In this document: in pieces, positions 56,033 to 63,065 of the stretch | Position numbering within the stretch: the first letter of the stretch is position 1 | Layout: the number at the start of each line of letters is the position of its first letter | Origin: Bacteroidaceae bacterium | GTDB lineage: Bacteria > Bacteroidota > Bacteroidia > Bacteroidales > Bacteroidaceae | Assembly: GCA_017534815.1 (NCBI GenBank) | Contig: JAFXVS010000050.1 | Coordinates: 1 to 64,000 of the forward strand | Length of the DNA stretch: 64,000 nt | Reading direction: 5' to 3' | Notes under the pieces: model-generated | Told to the model about the DNA's origin: nothing | Database searches by the model: none | Seen by the model: only the letters and a program-made list of their open reading frames with translations | Position numbers and translations under genes: made by a program

Positions 56033-58064
56033 ATGGCTGATAGGATTGGTGGCGTTGCTCCTGATGGCTTGCAACGACCATAACGACGTTGCATCTGACG
56101 AGCATCTCAATTGGCAGGTACGGAAAGTGGCTGTCGTGCTTCCGATGCAACATGAGCAGAAGCAGCAATGGGAACAAACCATCGAAATGGCAGTCAACGG
56201 TGTGAATGAAATCCAGAAGCAGAACATTCTCAACACACCCAACGAAAAAGACAGACAGATGGTGAAGATGGAATTTGAGTGGTATGACGAAGAAGGGGTA
56301 AATATGGAAAATCTGGCCAAGGAACTGGCTGAGCGTGATGACATTGTGGCTGTGATTGGAGGCAAGTTCAGTGCTGACGCCGCCACACTCGCCGCCTCAC
56401 TCTGCAAAGCCCGCAAACCCTTCCTCACCATTGCCACCTCCGATGAACTGGTACGTGCTTACGCCTCCACTGGCTCTCTCTGGGCGATGGCGGAGAGTGA
56501 TATCACGCAATGTGAAATCCTGCTCAGTCGAGCCCTCTATTATGGTGCCAAGACGGTGTCACTGCTTGCCAATCGTGAAACCCTCTACGGCAAGACATTC
56601 GTGGAGTGGTTCGGCTTTCAGGCAGAAGAATTGGGGCTGGAGGTGAAAGGCATCCACGACTTCCGTCCAGAGACACTTGCGGAAGAAAGCAGGAAGGCTG
56701 CGGAAGAGAATGCCGATGTTGTGATATGCGTCTCGAAGGAAATTGAAACCATCGAAGAAGCCTTCAAGCAGACTAACAGCCATTCACGCCGACTATACAG
56801 CGATACGGCCTATGGGGTTGACGTGCTTGACCGTTTCGGCACCAAGGCGGAAGGCATTGAGGGAATCACCTTCGGAGCCTCGCCAGAGTCAGGATTCGAC
56901 ATTCTCTACGAAATCAAATTCGGACAACAGCCAACATTGGGCGCAGCACAAATCTATGATGCCGTAATCATGCTCAACTGGGCACTCATCCAACAACTCT
57001 CCACATCGAGTCAGGAGTCTCTGAACAGCTGCATGAGGAAAGTGGCTGATGCACACATTGCGGGCGCCTGCGGACCGATTGCATTTGACCACAATGTTTA
57101 TACTTCCGTGCTTTCCACCACCTATTATCACTATCTGATTTATCAAGGACGCTACATCATTCTTGACTACATTTCCTCAACAGGTTCTCACCGCACAGAT
57201 GCGACCTTAGGTGCCTGGAACTGGAAGACGCAACTCATGCAGGAATTCCAAAATGAAGATGATTCAGGTGTGACATATCCCGACCTCGACAAAAAATGGG
57301 CGTTGCTGGTTGCTGGCAGCAATGACTGGGTCAACTACCGCCATCAGGCAGATGTGCTGCAGATGTATCAAATCCTGCGCAAACAGGGCTATGACGATGA
57401 CCACATTGTACTCATTATGGAAGATGACATCGCCAGCAATGCACAAAATCCTCAACCAGGAACCGTGCAAGTGCGCCCTAACGGTGACAACCTCTACAAG
57501 AACATCGTCATCGACTACCACACAAGCCAGTTGGAGCCTTCCGACATCAAGCACATCCTCTGTGGAGAACAAAGCGAGGAACTGCCTGCTGTCCTTCATG
57601 CCGACGAAGATGACAATGTGCTCATCTTCTGGAGCGGTCATGGGACACCAGGGCAGATGGTTTGGCTCGACCGTGAAGATGGTTTCACCACCCAACTCGC
57701 CAAAGAAACATTCGAGGCAATGCATCAAGGAAAGAAATACCGCAAACTTCTCTGTTTCACTGAGGCTTGCTACTCAGGTAGTGTGATGAGCGCTGCAGAA
57801 GGAATTCCTGGCATCCTCGCCATCACTGCAGCCAATCCTTACGAGACATCAAAGGCGGACATCTACAACACTGACCTCCACGTATGGATGTCAAACCGCT
57901 TCACAGCCACCTTGCATGACTGCATCATCCAATCGCCTGAAATTCCTTTGCGTGACCTCTACTACCGCCTCTTCATCAATACGGTAGGTAGCCACGTAAC
58001 CCTCTACAACGTAGATGGCTACGGCAACATCTATCAGGAATCCATGAAAGAATTCCTGAAGTAA
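56019..58064 (+). CDS. Lipoprotein fusing a type I periplasmic-binding domain to a C13 (legumain-like) cysteine protease
   Basis: 681 residues. Lipoprotein signal MARNKWLIGLVALLLMAC (Cys18). Residues about 35-400 are a LivJ/ANF-type two-lobe binding domain (VAVVLPMQHEQKQQWEQTI, AVIGGKFSADAATLAASLC, FGQQPTLGAAQIYDAVIMLN). Residues about 425-680 match peptidase C13: WALLVAGSNDWVNYRHQADV, catalytic His541 in IFWSGHGTPGQMVWLD and Cys584 in LCFTEACYSGSVM, both in legumain context. Clan CD proteases of this type cleave after Asn/Asp, and some are transamidases. The fusion suggests ligand-controlled proteolysis at the envelope. It overlaps the PnrA-like gene by 14 nt, so the two binding proteins are translationally coupled. 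Confidence 0.88.
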   Translation: MARNKWLIGLVALLLMACNDHNDVASDEHLNWQVRKVAVVLPMQHEQKQQWEQTIEMAVNGVNEIQKQNILNTPNEKDRQMVKMEFEWYDEEGVNMENLAKELAERDDIVAVIGGKFSADAATLAASLCKARKPFLTIATSDELVRAYASTGSLWAMAESDITQCEILLSRALYYGAKTVSLLANRETLYGKTFVEWFGFQAEELGLEVKGIHDFRPETLAEESRKAAEENADVVICVSKEIETIEEAFKQTNSHSRRLYSDTAYGVDVLDRFGTKAEGIEGITFGASPESGFDILYEIKFGQQPTLGAAQIYDAVIMLNWALIQQLSTSSQESLNSCMRKVADAHIAGACGPIAFDHNVYTSVLSTTYYHYLIYQGRYIILDYISSTGSHRTDATLGAWNWKTQLMQEFQNEDDSGVTYPDLDKKWALLVAGSNDWVNYRHQADVLQMYQILRKQGYDDDHIVLIMEDDIASNAQNPQPGTVQVRPNGDNLYKNIVIDYHTSQLEPSDIKHILCGEQSEELPAVLHADEDDNVLIFWSGHGTPGQMVWLDREDGFTTQLAKETFEAMHQGKKYRKLLCFTEACYSGSVMSAAEGIPGILAITAANPYETSKADIYNTDLHVWMSNRFTATLHDCIIQSPEIPLRDLYYRLFINTVGSHVTLYNVDGYGNIYQESMKEFLK

Positions 58065-58499
58065 AGGGGGTGGAGCAGCGAGAGCTGCAGCCGATATCGA
58101 GAACGAGTTGTATGGGTCATTCTTCAACTTGCCATAACGGGTGATTTCATCCGCATAGAACAGAGCCTTCTGAATGTTTTTCTGATTGATGGCATTCAGC
58201 ATCAAGATGTAAGTGCTCTCATAGAACGCAGAATCAGGCACAGCGGCATTGACATCACTCGCCACATGATAGATACGTTCATAGAACTTTCCAGCTTTCT
58301 CCTGATCAAAGAGTTCGCTACCCTCCTTTATCAGCATTTGGGCAACATCATACTGCTTCTTCCAGTCAGCAGGGTGTGCATCTGCATCTGTTGCCAGCCG
58401 ATTGTACTTCTGACGTAAGTCCTCATTCTGTCCATACATATTGAGGGTGATGGCACACATCACCATCAGTGCCACCCAAAAATAATTCTTTATCATCAT
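57891..58499 (-). pseudogene. 5' fragment of an exported helical-repeat gene, truncated into the C13 protease gene
   Basis: Residues 1 to about 140 look genuine: signal peptide MMIKNYFWVALMVMCAITLN, then TPR-like helices (WKKQYDVAQMLIKEGSELFD, ALFYADEITRYGKLKNDPYN). Beyond about 58070 the frame continues 174 nt as antisense of the C13 gene to a stop at 57891, giving non-protein-like sequence. This looks like a gene that lost its 3' part at a rearrangement junction near 58065-58080. A 202-residue product is possible but probably non-functional. Confidence 0.6.
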
Positions 58500-58648
58500 A
58501 ACTTCAATATGGTTTTAAGTTTCTGAGGCTAAGATACACAAAATTCGCCTAACATCTCTTAATATCTAATAAAATTCATAGAAAATCTAACAAAATTAGT
58601 TAAAGTTGAGGGTCAACATGCATTTTTCTTCTTTTTTATTTGGTATTA

Positions 58649-58662
58649 TCTAAAAGTTTAGA
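58649..58662. promoter_or_regulatory. Candidate operator of the BlaI-like repressor
   Basis: The inverted repeat TCTAAA-AG-TTTAGA abuts the -7 element of the blaI-like gene. This position suits autorepression. Related half-sites (ATCTAA) occur at about 58560-58595. Confidence 0.5.
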
Positions 58663-58663
58663 T

Positions 58664-58671
58664 TACCTTTG
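58664..58671 (+). promoter_or_regulatory. Promoter -7 element of the BlaI/M56 pair
   Basis: TACCTTTG, 29 nt before the ATG at 58700; the upstream in-frame start at 58640 lies before the promoter. Confidence 0.75.
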
Positions 58672-58699
58672 CGGCAGAAAATCGAAAACATTAGATAAG

Positions 58700-59086
58700 A
58701 TGAAACAGAACAATGAAGAAAGACAACTGACCAAAGCCGAGATGGACATCATGAATGTGCTTTGGGACAAGTCGGGGGGCATGACCACCCACGAGATCAT
58801 TGAGCAGTATCCGGAACCCAAGCCTGCTTACTCCACCATCGCCACCTTCCTGAAGATTCTGACCAACAAGGGATTCATCTCCTCACGCAAAGTGGAGGGT
58901 GGTGGCAAGACCTTCGTGTTCACCCCGCTCATCAGCAGAGAGTCTTATACCAATCGTGTGATGAAAGAAGTGAAGTCCACCTTCTTTGCAGGTTCGTTCA
59001 AGTCCATGTTGTCCTTCTTTGCCAAGCAAGAGGAGGTGTCGGACGAAGACTTGCAAGAAATCGTGGAGATGATCAAGAGCAAATAA
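58700..59086 (+). CDS. BlaI/MecI-family transcriptional repressor
   Basis: A 128-residue winged-helix repressor: LTKAEMDIMNVLWDKSGGMT, then PKPAYSTIATFLKILTNKGF and the wing RKVEGGGKTFVFTPLIS; the C-terminal helices dimerise. Length is normal. It is paired with the M56 sensor protease gene 65 nt downstream, which should inactivate it by cleavage. The start at 58700 is set by the promoter. Confidence 0.92.
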   Translation: MKQNNEERQLTKAEMDIMNVLWDKSGGMTTHEIIEQYPEPKPAYSTIATFLKILTNKGFISSRKVEGGGKTFVFTPLISRESYTNRVMKEVKSTFFAGSFKSMLSFFAKQEEVSDEDLQEIVEMIKSK

Positions 59087-59100
59087 CCCAACTATCGTCT

Positions 59101-59149
59101 ATAACTTCGAGCGAAGCGTTAACTTCATTAACTTCAATAACTTCAAATA
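59101..59149 (+). repeat. Short TAACTTCA direct repeats
   Basis: At least four copies of TAACTTC(A) with small spacers fill the gap between the repressor and sensor genes (for example GTTAACTTCATTAACTTCA). Confidence 0.6.
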
Positions 59150-59151
59150 AC

Positions 59152-61149
59152 ATGTTGTACGTCATCAAAGCCGCCATCACGCTGGCACTCCTATACAGCT
59201 GTTTCTTCGTCTTCCTGAGCAAAGAAACATTCCATCGGTTCAACCGCTGCATGCTGGTGGGCATTATGCTCGTGTCGCTCGTCATGCCGCTGTTCCACTT
59301 CACCACAGAACATCCGACGGCATTGAACGAAGAGGTTTATATCATGCAGAACTACATCGAGCACGACACTGCGCCCATCGTGGTCACAACTGCCCAAGCG
59401 ACCCGCATCACTTGGATTCAGGTGCTCATGTGGCTATATCTGGCAGGAGTCGCCGTCATGCTGATTCTTACCCTTGTGCAGGCCGTCTCGCTCATCCGCT
59501 TCATGTGCAGCGGCATCCGACATACTGACGCACAAGGAAACACCGTCATTCTGCACAATCGCGATGTGCCGCCTTTCAGCATCTTCCGTTATATCGTCAT
59601 GAGCGTGAAGGACTACGAGACGAGCCGTCCTTATATCCTCACCCACGAGCAGGAGCACATCCGTCTGGGTCACACCTATGACCTCCTCCTGCTCCAATGT
59701 GTCAAGACCCTTCAGTGGTTCAACCCCTTCATTTGGTTCCTCAGTCGCGACCTCAAGGCCGTACACGAATATGAGGCTGACCAGGCAGTCATCAACAAAG
59801 GCATCGATGCAAAATCATATCAACAACTTCTCGTGATCAAGGTCGTAGGGAATCGACTGCAGCCTTTCACCAACAATCTGAATCACGGCTCACTCAAAAA
59901 ACGTATCATTATGATGTACCAGAAACCCTCCAACCGATGGCTCATGCTCAAAGCACTTTGTGCCATCCCAGTGGCGGCATTGACCATCAATACCTTCGCC
60001 ACACCTATTGAGACTGATCCCGTGGAAGATATGGTGAAGACTTTGGAAACAAAGGCTGTACCAACCTTCAACGAAGTGAAAGAAAATGTCCTCACGACAG
60101 TGGAAAGTGTTGAAGAAACGCCTTTCGCCATCCATCCTGTCAGAGACCAATATGGCAGAATCCTCGGATTCTCCCACGAAGGCACGCCAGCAACTGGCGA
60201 CTTCGAATGCACCTCCGAATATGTGTTCGTCAATGGACGCCCAGCTACAGAGGCAGAACTCAGAAACTACAAGAGCTTGATGGCTAATTCCACGTTTGAG
60301 ATGCTGAAGACAGCCAATGGAACACCAGAGTATGACTACAAGGACAAGCACGGCATCATCGTCATCCATACCCAGAACGCAACAGCTCCAGACGGCGACG
60401 AACCACTCGTCCTCATCAACGGAAAAGAAATCAAACTCCCAGCCGACGTGAAGACTATTGATGGTGCAAGCATCGCCAAACTCCTCAACCTCGATGAGGA
60501 TGCTATTGAGTCCATCACCGTCCTCAAAGATGCTGCAGCCAAAGCCTTCTATGGAGATAAGGGTAAGAATGGCGTCATCGAAATCAAACTGAAGGAAGTG
60601 AAAGAACCCTCATCACTCGATGAGTTGATGGAAAAACTGCCTGGTGCAGAGAAGCATGAGGATGGCACCATCACCATCAATGGAAAGCCTGTGAAAAAAA
60701 TCCTCCTCGAAGGACAAGAGGTCTACAACGATGACGACCCCATCTTTGATGTAACCGAAGAGCCAGCACAATACCCTGGTGGTCAAGGAGCCTTGATGCA
60801 GTTCCTCGCTCAGAATGTTCGCTATCCGAAGATTGCAGCTGAAAACGGTGTTCAAGGACGTGTTCTCGTACAATTCGTGATAGAAAAGAACGGCTCATGC
60901 AGCAATTACAAGATTGTCAGAAGTGCCACCAAAGACATCAAGGACGCAGTCCTGACCGTCACTGCACAGAACGGAAAGAAAGATGCTGAGGCAGAGAAGA
61001 ATGCCCAAACAGAGCAAGAAGCCCGTGAAGCTCTTGACGCAGAAGCCCTCCGCGTACTTCATGCTATGCCCAACTGGATACCAGCCAAGCAGAGAGGGCA
61101 AGAGGTGAGGATGAGATACACTCTCCCCATCACCTTCCGCCTCCAATAA
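59152..61149 (+). CDS. BlaR1-type M56 sensor peptidase fused to plug-like and TonB domains
   Basis: 665 residues. The N-terminal membrane part has helices at about 2-20, 35-52, 88-115 and 275-290, with the M56 zinc motif ILTHEQEHIRLGHTYD (His165, Glu166, His169). Residues about 385-480 include a TonB-plug-like segment (DEPLVLINGKEIKLPADVKT, IESITVLKDAAAKAFYGDKG, NGVIEIKLKEV). The C-terminus (about 540-665) is a TonB energy-coupling domain (YPGGQGALMQFLAQNVRYPK, VLVQFVIEKNGSC). The M56 protease is expected to cleave the BlaI-like repressor. There is no penicillin-binding sensor domain; the plug-like region occupies that place. Confidence 0.88.
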   Translation: MLYVIKAAITLALLYSCFFVFLSKETFHRFNRCMLVGIMLVSLVMPLFHFTTEHPTALNEEVYIMQNYIEHDTAPIVVTTAQATRITWIQVLMWLYLAGVAVMLILTLVQAVSLIRFMCSGIRHTDAQGNTVILHNRDVPPFSIFRYIVMSVKDYETSRPYILTHEQEHIRLGHTYDLLLLQCVKTLQWFNPFIWFLSRDLKAVHEYEADQAVINKGIDAKSYQQLLVIKVVGNRLQPFTNNLNHGSLKKRIIMMYQKPSNRWLMLKALCAIPVAALTINTFATPIETDPVEDMVKTLETKAVPTFNEVKENVLTTVESVEETPFAIHPVRDQYGRILGFSHEGTPATGDFECTSEYVFVNGRPATEAELRNYKSLMANSTFEMLKTANGTPEYDYKDKHGIIVIHTQNATAPDGDEPLVLINGKEIKLPADVKTIDGASIAKLLNLDEDAIESITVLKDAAAKAFYGDKGKNGVIEIKLKEVKEPSSLDELMEKLPGAEKHEDGTITINGKPVKKILLEGQEVYNDDDPIFDVTEEPAQYPGGQGALMQFLAQNVRYPKIAAENGVQGRVLVQFVIEKNGSCSNYKIVRSATKDIKDAVLTVTAQNGKKDAEAEKNAQTEQEAREALDAEALRVLHAMPNWIPAKQRGQEVRMRYTLPITFRLQ

Positions 61150-61164
61150 CAGACATGTGTTAGT

Positions 61165-62856
61165 TCATCTCACCACCGTGAAGTTCTCATTGAGCGTGAA
61201 GGTCTTCTCGTAGTCCTTGGTCTTGACGGTGTAGGTTTCTCCCATCTGGAACGCGGCGCTGCTGATGAGGCTGGCGCTGCGTCGGAGGGAGAAGGGAACA
61301 GTGATGGTCTCAAGGAGCTTGTTTTTGCTGTCGTAGAGATAGACAGGCTGTTCCTTCACGATGTTGATGTTGAGGAGAAGAGCAGAGGGTTGCTTGGATG
61401 TCTTGTTGGTGGGAACGGATGGCATTTCACCCATACCTCCTCCAACGGTGAAGACGGTGCCGCCTTCGATGACGAGTGGGGCGAAGTCACAATCCAATCC
61501 CTCTTCGGGTGAACCAGCCTGGCTCAATGCATAGACGGTGCCGCCTGTGATGATGATGGCGGGTTCTGCGTCCTCTTGAGTGCTGTTGTTGCCTCCAAAT
61601 GGCGTGAAGAAACCAGTCTTGGGGTTGGAATCGACGGCGTCGTTACCCCTGCTTCGAGCGATGACTGTACCTCCATTGAACTCGATGGTGGCGTTGGCAT
61701 TGATGGCGTCATCAGGACTTATCACATCCACGATGCCGCCATTGACGACCACTCCTTCCTTTCCTTCAATGCCCTCAGCACCAGCGGTAGTGGTCTTGAC
61801 GGTCACCTTGCCGCTGTTGATGGTGATTTTTTCCTTCGATGCTATGCCTTTAGTGGATGAGACATACTTGTGCTTGCCTCCGAAGCCCATGCCTCCATCT
61901 TCATCCTCTTCACCTTCCCCACCAGGGTTTCCGAAGCCACCAAAACCGCCTCCGAATCCTCCAAAGTCCGGCATGCCTCCTTCTCCAAAATTGGGGAATC
62001 CTCCTCCAAAGCCACCAAATCCACCTTGTCGGGTGCTGTCGCTAGGTGCGCCGAAGCCTCCCATGAAGAAGCCTCCGAAACCACCAAATCCCTCCCCGTT
62101 CTGCATTCTCTCTTCGAAATTCTTGCGCATTTCCTCGATACGGGCTTGGTCTTCTTCGGAGAGGTTTCCGAAGTTTGGCATACCGCCTCCAAAGCCCCCC
62201 ATCTGGAAACCTCCAAAACCTCCTTGGCGAGTGCTGTCATTGGGAGCGCCAAAGCCTCCGAAACCTCCACCAAAGTTTCCAAAACCGAAAGGTTTTTCGC
62301 CCAGGTGGTTACCTGAGGTGGTGACGTTGAGGGTGAGTTCTTCAATGGTGATGTCCTTTTGGGTCTTGATGCCTCGACAGCCGTCACCCGTGGCGATGAT
62401 ATTGAGGACGCCCTTACCAGAGAGCAAGAGCTTGTCCTTTGCCCAAATAGTGGCTGCCTTGTTGTTGGCTGTATCGTTGCAGGCTGTGATTGTGAGGGTG
62501 TTGGTGCCCTCAGCAGCAATCTCCACCTTCTTCTTGTTCTTGAGCCAGAGGGGAGCGCCCTCCTGACTGGTCAGCGTGAGGTTTTTGATATTCACTTTTG
62601 CCTTGCCGTCGGTCTTGAGAACCAGTTGGCCGTCATCACTCTTGCCACTGAGCAGGAGGGTGAGTTTGTGATCCTTGAAAGCACTCTCGACAGAAACGTG
62701 GGAGCCGTCCACCGTCACGTTGACGCTGTCCTTAACTTGTTGTTTCACTTTGGCAGTTGTGCCGTTGAATTGAATGGTAATGTCTTCTGCTTGGCAGATA
62801 TTGCCCATTGTCAAGGCCAGTGCCCAAGCCATCAAAATCCCTTTGTTCATGAACAT
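61165..62856 (-). CDS. Secreted Cthe_2159/DUF4353-type carbohydrate-binding protein with Gly/Phe-rich repeats
   Basis: A 563-residue exported protein (signal peptide MFMNKGILMAWALALTMGNI, or from the second Met). Parallel beta-helix-like rungs (KAKVNIKNLTLTSQEGAPLW, GVLNIIATGDGCRGIKTQKD, INSGKVTVKTTTAGAEGIEG) match the Cthe_2159 family, whose founding member binds acidic pectin. Two long Gly/Phe/Pro runs (about 185-330) with the repeated motif GAPxDSTRQGGFGGF interrupt it. C-terminal strands end FTLNENFTVVR. It converges on the M56 gene with a 15-nt gap. No TAnnTTTG element is seen at its start. Confidence 0.85.
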   Translation of the reverse strand: MFMNKGILMAWALALTMGNICQAEDITIQFNGTTAKVKQQVKDSVNVTVDGSHVSVESAFKDHKLTLLLSGKSDDGQLVLKTDGKAKVNIKNLTLTSQEGAPLWLKNKKKVEIAAEGTNTLTITACNDTANNKAATIWAKDKLLLSGKGVLNIIATGDGCRGIKTQKDITIEELTLNVTTSGNHLGEKPFGFGNFGGGFGGFGAPNDSTRQGGFGGFQMGGFGGGMPNFGNLSEEDQARIEEMRKNFEERMQNGEGFGGFGGFFMGGFGAPSDSTRQGGFGGFGGGFPNFGEGGMPDFGGFGGGFGGFGNPGGEGEEDEDGGMGFGGKHKYVSSTKGIASKEKITINSGKVTVKTTTAGAEGIEGKEGVVVNGGIVDVISPDDAINANATIEFNGGTVIARSRGNDAVDSNPKTGFFTPFGGNNSTQEDAEPAIIITGGTVYALSQAGSPEEGLDCDFAPLVIEGGTVFTVGGGMGEMPSVPTNKTSKQPSALLLNINIVKEQPVYLYDSKNKLLETITVPFSLRRSASLISSAAFQMGETYTVKTKDYEKTFTLNENFTVVR

Positions 62857-63004
62857 ATTATAATATAATATAATGTATTACTTTATTGGTTTCTTTTACG
62901 ATGTTTTTATCTATTAGAGTAGCTTGTATGGGCAAAAGATTAAAATCTTCATCCGATTTTATGAATATTTAAGTATAGGATTTGGTCAATCCAAAGAAAG
63001 GATG
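62857..63004. other. AT-rich divergent intergenic region
   Basis: It contains an alternating ATATTATAATATAATATAAT stretch (about 62855-62875) just before the minus-strand gene. No other element recognised apart from the ilvE promoter that follows. Confidence 0.5.
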
Positions 63005-63012
63005 TATCTTTG
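63005..63012 (+). promoter_or_regulatory. Promoter -7 element of ilvE
   Basis: TATCTTTGCAAAC, 53 nt before the ATG at 63066. Confidence 0.75.
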
Positions 63013-63065
63013 CAAACTAAAAGCAATAACGAAAGTATTAAGATAACTAATTAAATCAGACAGAT

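Noticed and set aside
61580..62566. 328-codon Pro-rich plus-strand frame
   Set aside because: It is the antisense of the Gly/Phe-rich repeats of the Cthe_2159-type protein.
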